From Tretioscincus oriximinensis (taxonomy: Eukaryota; Chordata; Lepidosauria; Squamata; Gymnophthalmidae), in contig JAJVDF010000255.1 of assembly GCA_022410635.1 (NCBI GenBank), positions 1,533,144 to 1,597,143 on the forward strand: 64,000 bases of DNA, written 5' to 3'. Under the pieces are notes generated by a model, which saw only the letters and a program-made list of their open reading frames with translations, had not been told where the DNA came from and did no database searches. Positions within the stretch are counted from its first letter, which is position 1; every line of letters starts with the position of its first letter. A program made the position numbers and the translations under genes. Positions 21,616 to 32,577 of this stretch are shown in pieces.

Positions 21616-21935
21616 GTCTCAGATTTATGACTCCACCAAAGCTTTTTGAAAATTCCATGCTAAGGTGAAGAGTAGCTTCTAGGCTGATGCACGTGTCATA
21701 TAAATGCCTGTAATGGATTGTATCCATCATCCAGGGTGTTCTAAATCTTCTGATATAGAATTAATACAGGTAAGTCCAAAAAGGGCTTTGTTTTTCAGTT
21801 TAGAATTATTGATCCTAAACATAGTGTCTATGTCTGGACAGGAACAATAATCCACTTGCATTTCGAATTTGTGTTGCATTTGCCTCACCAGCTTGCTATC
21901 AAGTTTACTGACTTTACTGGGAAATCAACAGTCAA
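21616..21935. other. Unassigned intergenic sequence
   Basis: No exon, and no repeat that I can name. Confidence 0.4.
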
Positions 21936-21939
21936 ACAG

Positions 21940-22225
21940 CTATTGGGCTGTGCAGATAGTTCTAGCGAGAAATTGCGGGAGTGAGAGGCAAAGAAATCCA
22001 AACAGCATTTTAAGAGGAGGGATGACTGTTTCCTCTTGATAGCCAGCAAACAAAATGGCTGACAGGAGAGTGAGTGTGTCACATGATCAGAAAATCACAT
22101 TTGACAGGAGCTGACAGAATGACGAAAGCACTAGGAAAACCCTGTAAGCTATAAATGAAGGGTATTAAACCAGAAAATCGATACACCAGATTATCAGGAA
22201 ATTCTGGTACAGGCATGTTCTGTGT
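21940..22225 (+). repeat. Unnamed interspersed repeat, copy 1
   Basis: It contains AGCCAGCAAACAAAATGGCT and then, about 100 bp on, CAGATTATCAGGAAATTCTGG. Both blocks recur in the same order at 61270-61465 (ACCAGCAAACAAAATGGCTG, GGATTATCAGTAAATGCTGG). Two collinear blocks with diverged spacing indicate a common repeat family I cannot name. Confidence 0.6.
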
Positions 22226-22930
22226 GGATACAACCAATGCCACAAAAGAGTTTTGTCTCCGTTCTTCTGTTCTTACATGTTTGTTACACTTAATTATATA
22301 TCTCTTCAAACATAGTTTAATAGAGGTAGAAACGATCTGGGCAAATAAAAAAACACAGCTTTCCATATGGCCATGTGACTGAATATCTGCTCCCTTAATT
22401 ACTCAGTCAACAAATGAACTAAATTTAATTGATAATTGGATTCCATCAGACTAGACAAATCCAGGATAGCTTACTGCCAGCCCTGTTGAATCAAATCATC
22501 CACTTAAAAGAACATTTGTTGCATACTGGCAGACAAAGGTCACAATCACACATGTGATATTGTATAGTTCTCATCCTGAAAAACAAAAACAGATTTTGAC
22601 TAGAACTGGAATCAAGAAAAACCTATTCAAAGTCTGTTTTTCTGATGTATCAGTCCTGTTCTTCAGGACTGAGACTGTTTAATATCATGTGTGTATCCAT
22701 GGCCAAAGATGAAGGATTTTCTAATCATGTGGCACCCTTTCCACCTGCCATTTCTTTGCTGTGGTCAAGAGGAAGCCCAGTAATGATATTAGGTAATTTG
22801 CGGTCACCCTCACAGTTTCTGATCAAAAGTATCCATACAACAAAGGCTTTCATCAAAAGCCTTGCATGTTGATCTGACAGTGGGTTTTCCTACAAAACCA
22901 GTAATTTGGATCATCCGCTGTTAAACCCGC
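22226..22930. other. Unassigned intergenic sequence
   Basis: Nothing recognisable. At 22935-23000 a short minus-strand L2-tail-like phrase (TTTATATTCTGCCCTTC) may be present. Confidence 0.4.
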
Positions 22931-23061
22931 AATTTGGTTTTTTTAAAAAAAATGATTTATATTCTGCCCTTCAATATTGGTTTCAGGGTGGGCGAACAAC
23001 CTGGCGAGGCCAATGCATCATAAATTTGACTTTCAGGTGGATTATTGGCCCTGTCTGGATG

Positions 23062-23630
23062 CAGCCTGAGAGGCGATATAACAACTGCCTACAAATATCT
23101 GAAGTGCTATCACAGAGCACCCTATTCTCATTGGCACATAGAAGGACTAGAAGCAATAGGATAAAACTGCAAGGGAGTAGATACCGATTGTTTATTTATT
23201 TATTTATTTATATATACCTTAAGTTCTTAGGGCACCCGACAATAAAAACAATACAAAATTGATATATTAAAATAGTATCTGAAGGTGGGAAGAAAAATGT
23301 CATTTCTTTAACCAAAAGCCAGGTTAAAGTGGTGCATCTTTAAAGATCTTCTAAAAGAATATATTGATGTTGACTGACACCCCTCGAGGGGAAGACTGTT
23401 CCATAGATTGGGGGCAACCACTGAGAAGGCCCTGGTTAGATAGCAGAAAAAAAACTTTCTGATATTAGGAATGATCAACCAGCGAAATAGACTATCACAG
23501 GATGTGGTGAGTTTAAAGTCTTCAAACAGTGGCTGTACGGTCATCTGTCTGGAATGGTTTAGTGAATCTTCCATAGAACAGATGATTGGACCCAATAATC
23601 TTCCTTCCAATCCTATGATTCGATGATTAA
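23062..23630 (+). mobile_element. CR1 LINE 3' end split by an L2 fragment
   Basis: The CR1 frame piece at 23062-23187 includes GCCTACAAATATCTGAAGTG and AACTGCAAGGGAGTAGAT. It breaks off and resumes at about 23437 with AGCAGAAAAAAACTTTCTGA and continues to the CR1 tail (CTATGATTCGATGATT, 23614-23629). In unbroken CR1 copies, such as 26768-27052 on the other strand, these two blocks are adjacent. The intervening 23188-23436 is L2 in the opposite orientation. Confidence 0.85.
23188..23436 (-). mobile_element. L2-type LINE 3' fragment inserted in CR1
   Basis: On the minus strand the frame reads TRAFSVVAPNLWNSLPLEG and then YSFRRSLKMHHFNLAFG. This matches the end of the L2 frame at 17837-19981 (AFSVVAPILWNGLPPEA). 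The 3' end is the (TTTA)n run at about 23190-23210. It is 5'-truncated to about 250 bp. Confidence 0.8.
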
Positions 23631-23941
23631 ACAATTGTGGTGGAATGGCACCTGATAGATGGAGTTTGATTGAAATTTAAGAGGCATTTGGTATTACCTG
23701 TAGACCATGTAGTTTTGTCAGGTGCAGCTGTATAATTACATTTCTGACTAGTGAGGGATGTATTTTGGTGACCAAAACAGCAAGGCATCGAGAACAGTTT
23801 TTTTTTAATTTTTAAATATTCACACAAAGTCATATGACAATAATAGAGTAACACAATTATATTTCCCACCCCTCCGCCTCCCACCGCATAGAACAAAATT
23901 GTCCAAAATTGCAGGTTTCAAATTAGATTATTTCGGAATTA

Positions 23942-24709
23942 TTACGAAATCCATCGTTGTTTGAGGAGCATCTGTACAGCTTCTTGCAGGAGAATATGAG
24001 CATTAGAGGTTGAACCGTAGGCAATGAGCCTTTGCCACTTTGTGGACCAGTGTGGCTTTAAATTAATCCCTATGGAGTGTAGTCTTTTACTCTGTAGGAT
24101 GTCAAAAGTCATAAATTCAATAAGATAGTTCCACCATTCATCCATAGACCAGGTTTGATGAGATTTCCATCCTTTAGCCATCACCATGTGGCCAGCCAAA
24201 ATGGCACTATCTATACAAAATTTATTCTCCTTACTAATATTCACAAAATCCAACAGTCCAAATAACCATATCAAAGTAGAATCTGGAATAGAAATATATG
24301 TGATCAATTTGAGTTCGTCTCTAATTTTTTCCCAGGATCTTTTTACCGAGGGGCAATACGCCCACATATGTAAATAGGTCCCCCTATCCCCACATCCATG
24401 CCAACATAATGATGATGTCCTGGTTATGTGGGATAGTTGGACAGGAGCGCGGTACCATTTGGATATTTTCTTCAGTTCCGTCTCCCTGATTCTAGTGTCC
24501 CTATATTTAAGAAAAGTTTTAACCCACTGAGTCCAAATTGGTTTCATTTGAGGAAATTCCGTCCCCCCAAAATCAGACAGAAGCGTTAAATTGTTATACT
24601 TATGAGTTATAATAATATCATATATCAATTTAACCAATTTCTTCTCCCCTTTCAACAGTTTTTGTATCACCATTTCTAAATTAGATCTTCCTCTCATAAT
24701 GTTTTTCAA
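23942..24709 (-). pseudogene. L1 ORF2 C-terminal segment
   Basis: This is an open frame of 255 codons with the L1 C-terminal zinc-knuckle-like pattern (CWHGCGDRGTYLHMWAYCPSV) and the downstream block AILAGHMVMAKGWKSHQTW. The same block is recognisable at 57130 on the + strand (AAHILIAKGWKEKEKW). Nothing functional is expected, as the polymerase part upstream is broken and lacks an active-site aspartate. Confidence 0.88.
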
Positions 24710-25457
24710 TTCTTGGGAACTTAACTGTTGTTGTATTGACCATTCTTGAAGCCTGTCTGTCCCCGGTTTTGCATCAAATTTCTAAGTAGCCTCATGTCTA
24801 CTGGGTTGCCATCCTGATCGATTAAATCTCTTAAGGATCTGTAGTCGTTGGATTTTAGTATTTCTAAATAATAGTTCAGTTGTTGGTCCCCTGTAGTGTT
24901 TAAAGCGGTGATGGAAGCCACATGTCTCCAATTGGTTACCAGCAATTTCCAATTTATTCTCCACCTTCTATAGGTGGCGGCTAATAGTGTTAGCTATGAT
25001 TTAACTATTTTATTCTCGATACGAGGATGTAAAACTGTTTTGTTTTGCATGTTATTCGCTCCTAATTCTATCCTTATTGATTTTTTGCCCCTCTCATATT
25101 CTAATTGTAATAATTTATTAATTTGGCATGCGTCAAAATATGATCTCAGAGAAGGAAGCCCCCAGCCTAATTGATGTTTTTTTGAATAAAGTGATCTATT
25201 GGTGATTCTATTTTTTTCTGATTTAATAACCACATTTTGATCTGATTCTCCCACAAATTAAGTTGAACTTCTGGTATTTCCATAGGGAGAGCTTGGAATA
25301 GAAAAATAAATTTTGGCAAAATTAGCATATTTACTGCTCTTATTTTAGTGGTATTTGTCCATTTTTTTTCCAGCTCTTGAGCAGTTTTTTAACTTTTTTC
25401 CAGACTGGATTGTAATTGAGATAGATCATTTTGTGCATATTTTTTGATATCCATATC

Positions 25458-25822
25458 CAGTGCTTTTTTTCCACAAAAAAAGGTGACGGTACTAACGCCG
25501 GCGAGGGGGGGCGGTGTTAGTACCGTGGGGGGGGGCGGGGGGCGGTACTAACCCGCCCCCCGGTTAGTACCAGGGGGCAGGGGGGGCGGCGGGGGGGCGC
25601 GGCATTAGCGGGGGGGCCACCCCGCCCCCATCCGCCTAAACTCCACAGTACCGCCTAAACTCCGCAGTACCCCCCGCTACCGCCGCCCCCCGCCTAAACT
25701 CCGCAGTACCGGCACCTTTTATTTAGGTGGGGCGGGGCGGGGGCGGGGGGGGCGGCCCCGCCCGCCTAAATAAAAGGTGCCAGAACTGCGTTCTGGCGCG
25801 TTCCGCCACAAAAAAAGCCCTG
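25458..25822 (-). mobile_element. GC-rich non-autonomous hAT-like element, copy B
   Basis: It is flanked by a perfect 8-bp duplication, TCCATATC (25450-25457 and 25823-25830), inside the L1. The left end CAGTGCTTTTTTTCC and right end AAAAAAAGCCCTG are copy A's ends reversed, so the orientation is opposite. It includes the outer motifs GGTGCCAGAACTGCGTTCTG and CACCTTTTATTTAGG. The 365-bp core is almost only G and C, with GCCTAAACTCCGCAGTACC-type repeats. No frame of interest. Confidence 0.85.
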
Positions 25823-26095
25823 TCCATATCCCTAGATACTTAAATTTCTTAAGCCTCGTTCCTAAGCCAGACCGGAGCTGTACCTCCGCGAGATCATTTC
25901 TTGAGACATTTATAGCTAATAATTCTGATTTTGAAATATTAATTTTCATTCCAGATAATCTTTCAATATTATCTGTATGAATTTTTATACGTGGGATGTC
26001 ATTCTTTGGGTCTACCGAAGTAATCAAAACATTATCGGCGTAAAGTTGTATTTTAATCTCCCCTTTGGCTATACGATATCCATTAATCATTTTGC

Positions 26096-26205
26096 CTTCT
26101 TCTGTTCCAGACTGCCCAGGTACAATTGGTGGGCCTCTGTGTGAGACAGAATCCTGGACCAGGTGGGCTTGGCCCCATTCAGCAGGGCTCCTCTTATGTT
26201 CATAT
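26096..26205 (+). repeat. CR1 3' tail fragment
   Basis: The phrases GACTGCCCAGGTACAATTGG, TGGGCCTCTGTGTGAGACAG and CAGGGCTCCTCTTATGTTC are the CR1 3' UTR. It directly abuts the 5' end of the L1 at 23797-26093. Confidence 0.85.
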
Positions 26206-26693
26206 GAAATATTAAACATTCTCCATGCTGTGCTTTATTGCAGAGTCAAAATGGTAACTGTAGATTAATATAGAATCTATTTGAAGTGGCTGATGAAAAC
26301 CCAAATGTTTAAACATATTGGTCTGGAAGTTCAGTGTGCCTAGAGTATTACAATTTATTTCCATACATTTCTATTTATTTAATTTCTCTGAACAAGACTG
26401 GTGATACTGAAACATTATGCAGGCTCCTATTCCAGTCACCAGTTTTATGGGGGTTATAATCTACACAATGATTCAACTAATATTCTGGTGAAACATCAGT
26501 AAATCATTGAATTAATCACATGGTTATCCTGGGGTTTCATTATATGTATAACAGACTAAACAATTAGGCAGAGAAAGGAAAGTTGGAAAGACTACAGAAC
26601 TCATAAATTGTTATTGCTTATTCATGGCACTGTAAATGCTATCCAAAATTATATTTTTGCCTTTTTTCCAATCACATTAGACTATTGACTCAT
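26206..26693. other. Unassigned intergenic sequence
   Basis: AT-rich; nothing recognised. Confidence 0.45.
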
Positions 26694-27052
26694 AGAATCA
26701 TAGAATCATAGAGTTGGAAGGGACCTCCAGGGTCATCGAGTCCAACCCCCTGCTCGATGCAGGGTTCATTAAACCATCCCAGACAGATGACTGTCCAGTC
26801 TCTGAAGACTTCCAGTGACGGCGAACTCACCACCCCCTGTGGCAAACTGTTCCACTGGTTTATCACCCTGAGTGTTAGAAAGTTTTTTTCTGATATCTAA
26901 TCTAAATCTACTCCCTTGCAGTTTCATTCCATTGTTTCTAGTCCTTCCATGTGCTAATGAGAACAGTGCTGATTCCTCTGCTCTGTGACAGCCCTTCAAA
27001 TATTTGTAGACAGCTATCAGGTCTCCTCTCAGTCTTCTCTTTTGCAGACTCA
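26694..27052 (-). mobile_element. CR1 LINE 3' end with 8-bp tail repeats
   Basis: The left border has direct repeats of CATAGAAT (26697-26711), then AGAGTTGGAAGGGACCTCCA. This is the reverse of the classical CR1 3' terminus. On the minus strand the frame at 26769-27053 reads RRLRGDLIAVYKYLKGCHRA and SLAHGRTRNNGMKLQGSRFR. It belongs to a CR1 subfamily different from the one ending in ATGTTCTTATG. Confidence 0.92.
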
Positions 27053-28800
27053 TATTTATCTTAGATTACAATTTTAAAAAGCACATTCTGTTGTCAAGCT
27101 AGAAGATGTACGCCATCCTATACATCTACAAATAGTTCCAAATGAAGTTGTCTTCATACTATTATGGCTTGATTATTGAATATTTGTCTCACCTAATTGT
27201 AAGGATCCAGTATTCTGCTTTTTTCCTCCATTTTATGCTGATTTCATAGTGTGATGTCCCAACTCTGTTTCATGATAACACAATGTGGACACAACTGCAA
27301 AACCTACAGAAAATTCCAGCTCTACTTTGTAATTCTTTCAGACCGCTGTTTTCCCTGCTGATGTTTTTCCAGTATGTCCCACAAGGCAGAATGGAGTTGC
27401 ATACAAGTTACTATATGTGTCATTTGCAGTTCAATTGCCAGCTTTTGCCTAGGGATTCTACTGTGGATGAGCTCTCCTTGTAAATCTGTTTCTGGTGAGT
27501 TTCTCTGGAACTTCGCTGCAAAATCTATTCTCCTGATCTTCAAACAGGAATATGAAAACTTTGAAGCAATATAGACAAATCCCCAGCTACCTTCCTAATG
27601 ATACAAGCACCAAATATGTTTTTGTGGGTGGGGCTGAGTGCAGATTGGTTGTAGTGTAGGATGGGAATTGTAGTTCACAGGGTAAGGCCCTGCACTGGCT
27701 GAGCGGAAGAGACTGCCTGCTGCTTGTACTACACTTCCCTGCAGGGCCACCACCAGTAGCAACACAGCTTCTTCTCGTCTTCCTCCCAGCTTCTACTGCA
27801 GCTTTATGAACCTGGTGGGTATCCAAGCTTTTATAGTCATCATGAAAAAACAGCATAGGAAAGCAGACAGAAATGCAATTAAGAACTATAAAACCAGAAA
27901 CAGAAATTCTGCCGAAGGTGAGAAACCGGAATCTGGGCATTTTGTTATTGTTGATCATTCTTCTTGGCATAGCTTCACGAAAGAAGGTCTACAAAGGAGA
28001 ACTAGCTGTCTGCGCCTGTCTCAGGCTAGCTGGTGGCTATTAAAGCCAATGTGGTATAAGCAGGTCTGGTCACACCGACCTCTCAGGGGAAGGTCTTGAC
28101 TGAACTTTGTGCAGCAGTTGCATCCTAGTTCTTGTGCTACTGCCTTTTGCCCTGCATGTGGTCTTGAAGGAGGAGACAACATTGAAGATGGTATATTTCG
28201 AACCACAACGATTTGCTATTAGGGCAGGCCAGTCACTGACAGTAGTCAATACATCATGCAACAAGAGATTTCTTGAGGCAATCCTTATACCTCTTGGAGT
28301 AAGTTGACAATTGGTACCCTGTCTATAGTTTGTCTTTTTCTTCTGCTCATTTTGAACAATATTTTTATGAACTGACCCGATCTGCTCTACACCCATCTGC
28401 TAACTAGCTGCAATCTTTTATCTATGGCTTTGCTTTGCACCATGGCTTCCGGTTATATATTTTCTTATCCTGTAATCCCCAAATCCCCTTAGCTGGCTGA
28501 GCATATACTCTTTGCTTCCAAGGACAATTCCAGAAGATTGTGCAGAGCTCTGGAGGACAGTTGAGCGACGTTCTTTGTTGAAATGAGATTAAAAAGATTA
28601 CCAGCTTGCTTTCCTGAATTAAGGATTTCAAGTTCCCAAGATCCAAGGCTTACTTTTTTATTACAATCTATTTAACATAGGCATTTTTACAGATAAAAAT
28701 CATATTTTAGCCTTACTACATCTGCTTATTTATTTCTCTGCTTTTTCTGTTTCCCTGAAATTTCAACTGCCTAGGGGCCTCCACTGGGTTTAATCTGACA
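27053..28800. other. Unassigned intergenic sequence
   Basis: No exon or nameable repeat was found. Open frames up to about 127 codons (27587-27970, minus) show no family features. A short GGAATTGTAGTTCACAGGG motif near 27663 resembles terminal motifs of known repeats but is too short to call. Confidence 0.4.
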
Positions 28801-28873
28801 GTGAGGAGGAGGAGGAGGAGGAGAAGGAGGAGGAGGAGGGAGGAGGAAGAAAGGGGAAGAAGGAGGAAGAAGA
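28801..28873 (+). repeat. (GGA)n/(GAAG)n simple repeat forming a SINE tail
   Basis: This is a purine-rich microsatellite directly attached to the 3' end of the minus-strand SINE that follows. The tail of this SINE family is TTC/TCC-rich when read in its own orientation. Confidence 0.9.
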
Positions 28874-29166
28874 ACTGGGTTCTTATACCCAGCTTTTCTC
28901 ACCTTTCAAAGGGACTCAATGCGGCTTACAAGGGTATTTTTAACCGAAAGCTTATATTCTCTCTTCCCCACCAGGCTGTGGTGGTTCCCATGTATCTGCT
29001 TGCAGTCAGTTGCAATTTCTTGCAATTCATGCTTTCGAATAGCTGGGTTGGCTAGAGCTACAGGCTAGTAGAAGGTGCTCACCCCACCCCACATTCGACA
29101 CAGGGCTTCGAAACTACATCTCCCAGATGAGGCGGTTTCCTAAGCGACTGAGCCATTTGCGCCTGC
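28874..29166 (-). repeat. tRNA-derived SINE (family 1), near full length
   Basis: In minus orientation the A-box-like TGGCTCAGTCGCTTAGG lies at 29139-29155 and the B-box-like GTTTCGAAGCCC at 29103-29114. The usual body follows (CTAGCCTGTAGCTCTAGCC, GAATAGCTGGGTTGGC in plus reading). The 3' motif (GAGTCCCTTTGAAAGGTGAG) and purine/pyrimidine tail are at the left. Sequence beyond the 5' end (to 29218) is shared with 34115-34175. Confidence 0.88.
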
Positions 29167-29321
29167 TATATAAATAACTGTTATATTACATCCATGCCAG
29201 CATAGACAATGTCATAAGTATAGTAGAACATAGGAGGCCTGCCAATACATTATTTGCACTTAGTGCAAGAATGTTTCCATAGCATCGAAATGATTGTGGA
29301 CTACTTAAAATTAGTCCACAC

Positions 29322-29445
29322 AAAATAAGAATATAAGAAGAACCTTTCAGAACTGGGCCAGAGCCCATCTAGTCCAGTATTCTGTCTCACACAATGGCCC
29401 ACCAATTGCCCCTGGGCAGACTTAATCAGAAGAAGGCAAAAGGTC
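29322..29445 (-). repeat. CR1 3' tail fragment
   Basis: It reads AAGAATATAAGAAGAACC, CCCATCTAGTCCAGTATTCT, CACAATGGCCCACCAATTGC. This is the reverse complement of the CR1 3' UTR. Diverged and 5'-truncated. Confidence 0.8.
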
Positions 29446-30495
29446 TCCTAAAGTTTAAGAATGTGTTGGCATGGCTGGAGAAAACAGAAGCAATGTGAAT
29501 GCTCCTTTCCTGCTAATTGCTTGGGCTATTCCCCAAGCAGCACATCAAAAACACAGAATGAAAAGACCCAGATCTTAAGGTGTGTATAGTGATGTGAACC
29601 TTAGTGTATATGGCAGGGATCACCTGTGCCCTGGCTTATTTCTGAGCTGCTTAAAAACAATTTAAAAAACAAAACTAGATCCTACTTACCGTACATTTAG
29701 CCTTGTATATGCCTCTTGTTTCTTCAGTTCTTATTATTATGGGGGTTGAAGCGGTTTTCTTGGGACAGGCTCCTTTTTCTGCTACCTAAAGCAAAATGGG
29801 AAAAATGAGTTGCTAATGTTTATCTTCCTTTAGCAAGAGACATCCGTGTGCTAAAACAGACTTAATGTACAGCAGCTGCAGCTGCGGCTGTTCATCTCCT
29901 ACCCATGAGGGAATGATTTTCAAGCTAACCACCAGCATGGTTATCCAAAGGGTAGATAAATTTTGATCAAGTCGTAGCAAATTCCCCTAGGTGAACTCAC
30001 CACTAGTCCCCATGACTAAGGAGTATCAAAAAAAATATAAAGAGAAGCCCTCAGGAAAGCCCTTGGTACCTACCATATCCACCATTATCAGTGGCCTCCC
30101 TTAGCAGCCAATCATGGGGGCTGGAGACACACCATCTACACACGATCCTTTGAGAACTCCTGGAGGACACCTTCAAGGACAAAAGTCAATGTCAAAAGGG
30201 CCAGAATATTATCCTCCATTGGCCTCATTGCTACAGTAAGGTACAAGTAGCTCCTCCTTCTTCATTTGTAAACCTATGTCACAGAAGAAGAAGGAAAAGA
30301 AGAAGAAGGCGACCTATAATACGTCCTCTTTCAGGGAAACTAGTGATAGGAAGGTACTATAGGTCTTCTTATGAAGTATGAGCAGCAGCAGATTCATGTA
30401 CAGTAGCTGTGTCCTCTATAGGTATCAAATTCAGATTGCAAAACATCCCAAAGTTAATTCAGTTTCAAGAATGTCATTAGAAAACAGTCCAGATT
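29446..30495. other. Unassigned intergenic sequence
   Basis: No exon or named repeat was found. A short purine run, GAAGAAGAAGG, lies near 30290. Confidence 0.4.
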
Positions 30496-30809
30496 TAGAA
30501 GAAGAAGAAGAAGAACTTGGTTCTTATACCCCGCTTTTCTCACCTTTCAAAGGGACTCAAAGCGGCTTACAAGGATATATTTTGCCCGAAGGCTCACATT
30601 CTATCTTCCCCACCAGGCTCTGGTGGTTCCCATGTATCTACTTGCAGTCAGTTGCAATTTCTTGCAATTCATGCTTTCGAATAGCTGGGTTGGCTAGAGC
30701 TATAGGCTAGTGGAAGGTGCTCACCCCTCCCCACTTTTAACACAGGGCTTCGAAACCCGATCTCCCAGGCGAGAGACAAATTCCTAAGCAACTGAGCTAT
30801 CCGTGCCCA
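30496..30809 (-). repeat. tRNA-derived SINE (family 1), near full length
   Basis: It has a (GAA)n tail at 30496-30515, the 3' motif TCACCTTTCAAAGGGACTCA, and the body with CACCAGGCTCTGGTGGTTCC. The B-box complement is CACAGGGCTTCGAAACCCGA and the A-box-side end is CCTAAGCAACTGAGC (about 30783-30797). Confidence 0.88.
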
Positions 30810-31237
30810 TAAGAGGCATGAAACAGGGCTACCTAATGTAGTCAAACAGTCCAGAAGTCAAGGCACACGGAATTCCAGGCATGAAGTAAGGGCTCCCCAA
30901 AATCAAAGTCCAACAATCCAGAAACCAAGGTACACGAGGAAAGACATGGGAAGTGCAAGCTGCAGGAAGACAAGGTGGCCAGCAGCAATTAGGCCATTCA
31001 GCACAGCTGCTTGTATTTTGAGCTGGTCTGTCTTTGTTATAGGGTGGTCTGTGGCCTATGCCAATCTCTCCCTTCAGAGTCACCCACAGTGGAATGACTT
31101 GTGTTTGATTGTGCCCGTGTCACTTCTTCTTCAGAAGAAGAGTCCTCATCTGCCCCAATAGTAGGTATGACAACAGCAAATAATTTCAGGAGGGCAGCAA
31201 CTGTGGAAGGTGTGGCTACTGCAGCAAATGTGATTAT
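30810..31237. other. Unassigned intergenic sequence
   Basis: Nothing recognised. Confidence 0.4.
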
Positions 31238-31621
31238 TATCCAGATTAGGCTGACCAGATGCCCCCTTTTTTTGGGGGGGGGGAACCCAGTTTTGGGATG
31301 TCTACCCCGCTCTCACAGGTTTTTGTTGAGGAAAAAAAATTGAATTTTTTTTTTGAATTTTTCCCCCCGAAAAATATTCCACCACCACTAGGGATCTCTG
31401 GCATCTGAGACCAGCTCCTGAAGGCATCCTCCCATGAGTAAAAAATAAAAATTCTCGCACGCTTAAAAAAATGCTCACATGCTTCACTGATTTCTTGGGC
31501 GGGAATTTTAGAAGGGACTGCATGTTGGTGGGTAATTTGCATATTTATGAATATGCAAATTAGCACAAATATTAATTACTCCCATTTGGGTCTCAGAAAA
31601 TCTGGTCACTCTATCCAGATT
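31238..31621. mobile_element. hAT-like non-autonomous transposon with direct-repeat flanks
   Basis: A 10-bp direct repeat, TATCCAGATT, lies at 31238-31247 and 31612-31621; an 8-bp TSD is contained in it. The element (about 31247-31612) starts TAGGCTGACCAGATGCCCCC. It ends with AAATCTGGTCACTC, the inverted counterpart. These ends are of the GGTGACCAGAT type common in amniote hAT elements. It has a G run at 31268-31282 and no coding capacity. Confidence 0.75.
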
Positions 31622-31699
31622 GCTTCTTGGCTTGTTGACTTCCTGAACAGAACTGCAGGTCATTTCTTCACTGAGTCTTCTTTAGGGATATATATATGT

Positions 31700-32038
31700 T
31701 GGAATAGGGGCCTACCATCGGAAGCAGCACAAGAATCTTGTGCAGACTCCGAGATCGTGTACCCCTCCACAAGATCCCAAATCTTGTGCAGGGATACACG
31801 AGAAAGCAAATGGCTATTCCCCCCCCCCTAAACGGAGGCAGCCATTTTACCAGAAGTGTCATCATTTTGATGTCACTTCCGGTATTAATGGTTGCACACA
31901 GAAAGTGATGTCATAAAAATCTCAGGGCTGCACCAGATTTCGGGTTCCTTGCCCGATATCTGGCTTCCAGCGTCTCCCAACACTGGGTCAGTCTACTACC
32001 ATCCACATGCCAGTACAGACTATGGTAAAAGACCCAGT
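31700..32038 (+). repeat. Unnamed interspersed repeat (related copy at 56625-56750, opposite strand)
   Basis: The block AAGAATCTTGTGCAGACTCC, GAGATCGTGTACCCCTCC, CTTGTGCAGGGATACACGAG is collinear with the reverse complement of 56635-56740 (CAAGAATCTCTTGCAGTCTG, ATAATGTACCCTCGCGCAAG, GTGCAGGGGTACAGGAG). Downstream lies a hairpin: ACTGGGTC at 31981 and GACCCAGT near 32031, with CCATCCACATGCCAGTACAG between. Confidence 0.55.
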
Positions 32039-32387
32039 CTCCCGACCGATTTATTTTTTCTAGAGGAAACCCAACTGGGTGGGGCAATTGGAAATATTAA
32101 ACTCTGCTTTTGAATAATAATGAAAGAACATCCCTTGCTTTCCACCTGTTCCAATATTTCACCCTGTTCTAACTGATGTATAAATCAGCTTTCATTCGTT
32201 CCAGGAAGGTAATTAGAAAATTAAGGATTTAAAGATGACAAATTAAAGTAGGCTGTCTCTAGAGATGCCGTTCAACTTCCGAGTTATGCTTCTGTGAGAT
32301 TTAGGCCACTGCACAGCATGCATAAAACTGTCACATTATCTTTTATTGAAACCATTCATCGTCACAGCACTATTCCTGCTTTGATAA

Positions 32388-32560
32388 TAGAACATCAGAA
32401 CATAAAAAGGACTAGTCTCACACAGTGGCCGAACAATTGCACTTGGGCAGTCTCAAGCAGAAGGCAGCAAAATTCTCAGCTGCTCTTGACTCCTTGCAAA
32501 TGGCCTTTCAGAGTATTGCCTGTTGCCCCATCGGCTGTATTGAGAGGGGGCAAACTCTCT
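32388..32560 (-). repeat. CR1 3' tail fragment
   Basis: Read in reverse this is the CR1 3' UTR. AACATCAGAACATAAAAAGG lies at the tail end, then CACAGTGGCCGAACAATTGC and TCCTTGCAAATGGCCTTTCA. Strongly diverged. Confidence 0.75.
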
Positions 32561-32577
32561 CATTTGGAAGTCTCCTG

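Larger units (their letters stand above)
23797..26093 (-). mobile_element. L1 LINE, 5'-truncated, split by a GC-rich hAT-like element
   Basis: On the minus strand ORF2 runs from the reverse-transcriptase palm (about 26093-25830) to the C-terminal Cys/His domain. It includes SLCWHGCGDRGTYLHMWAYC in the open piece at 23942-24709, followed by a 3' UTR with a G-rich tract (complement of 23861-23884) and an A tail at 23797-23812. Several stops and shifts lie between 24709 and 25450. The active site reads YADN instead of YADD (complement of 26031-26042), so the enzyme would be inactive. The element at 25458-25822 interrupts it. Confidence 0.88.

Noticed and set aside
28801..29055. Arginine/glutamate-rich frame of 84 codons
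   Set aside because: Translation of the (GGA)n SINE tail.
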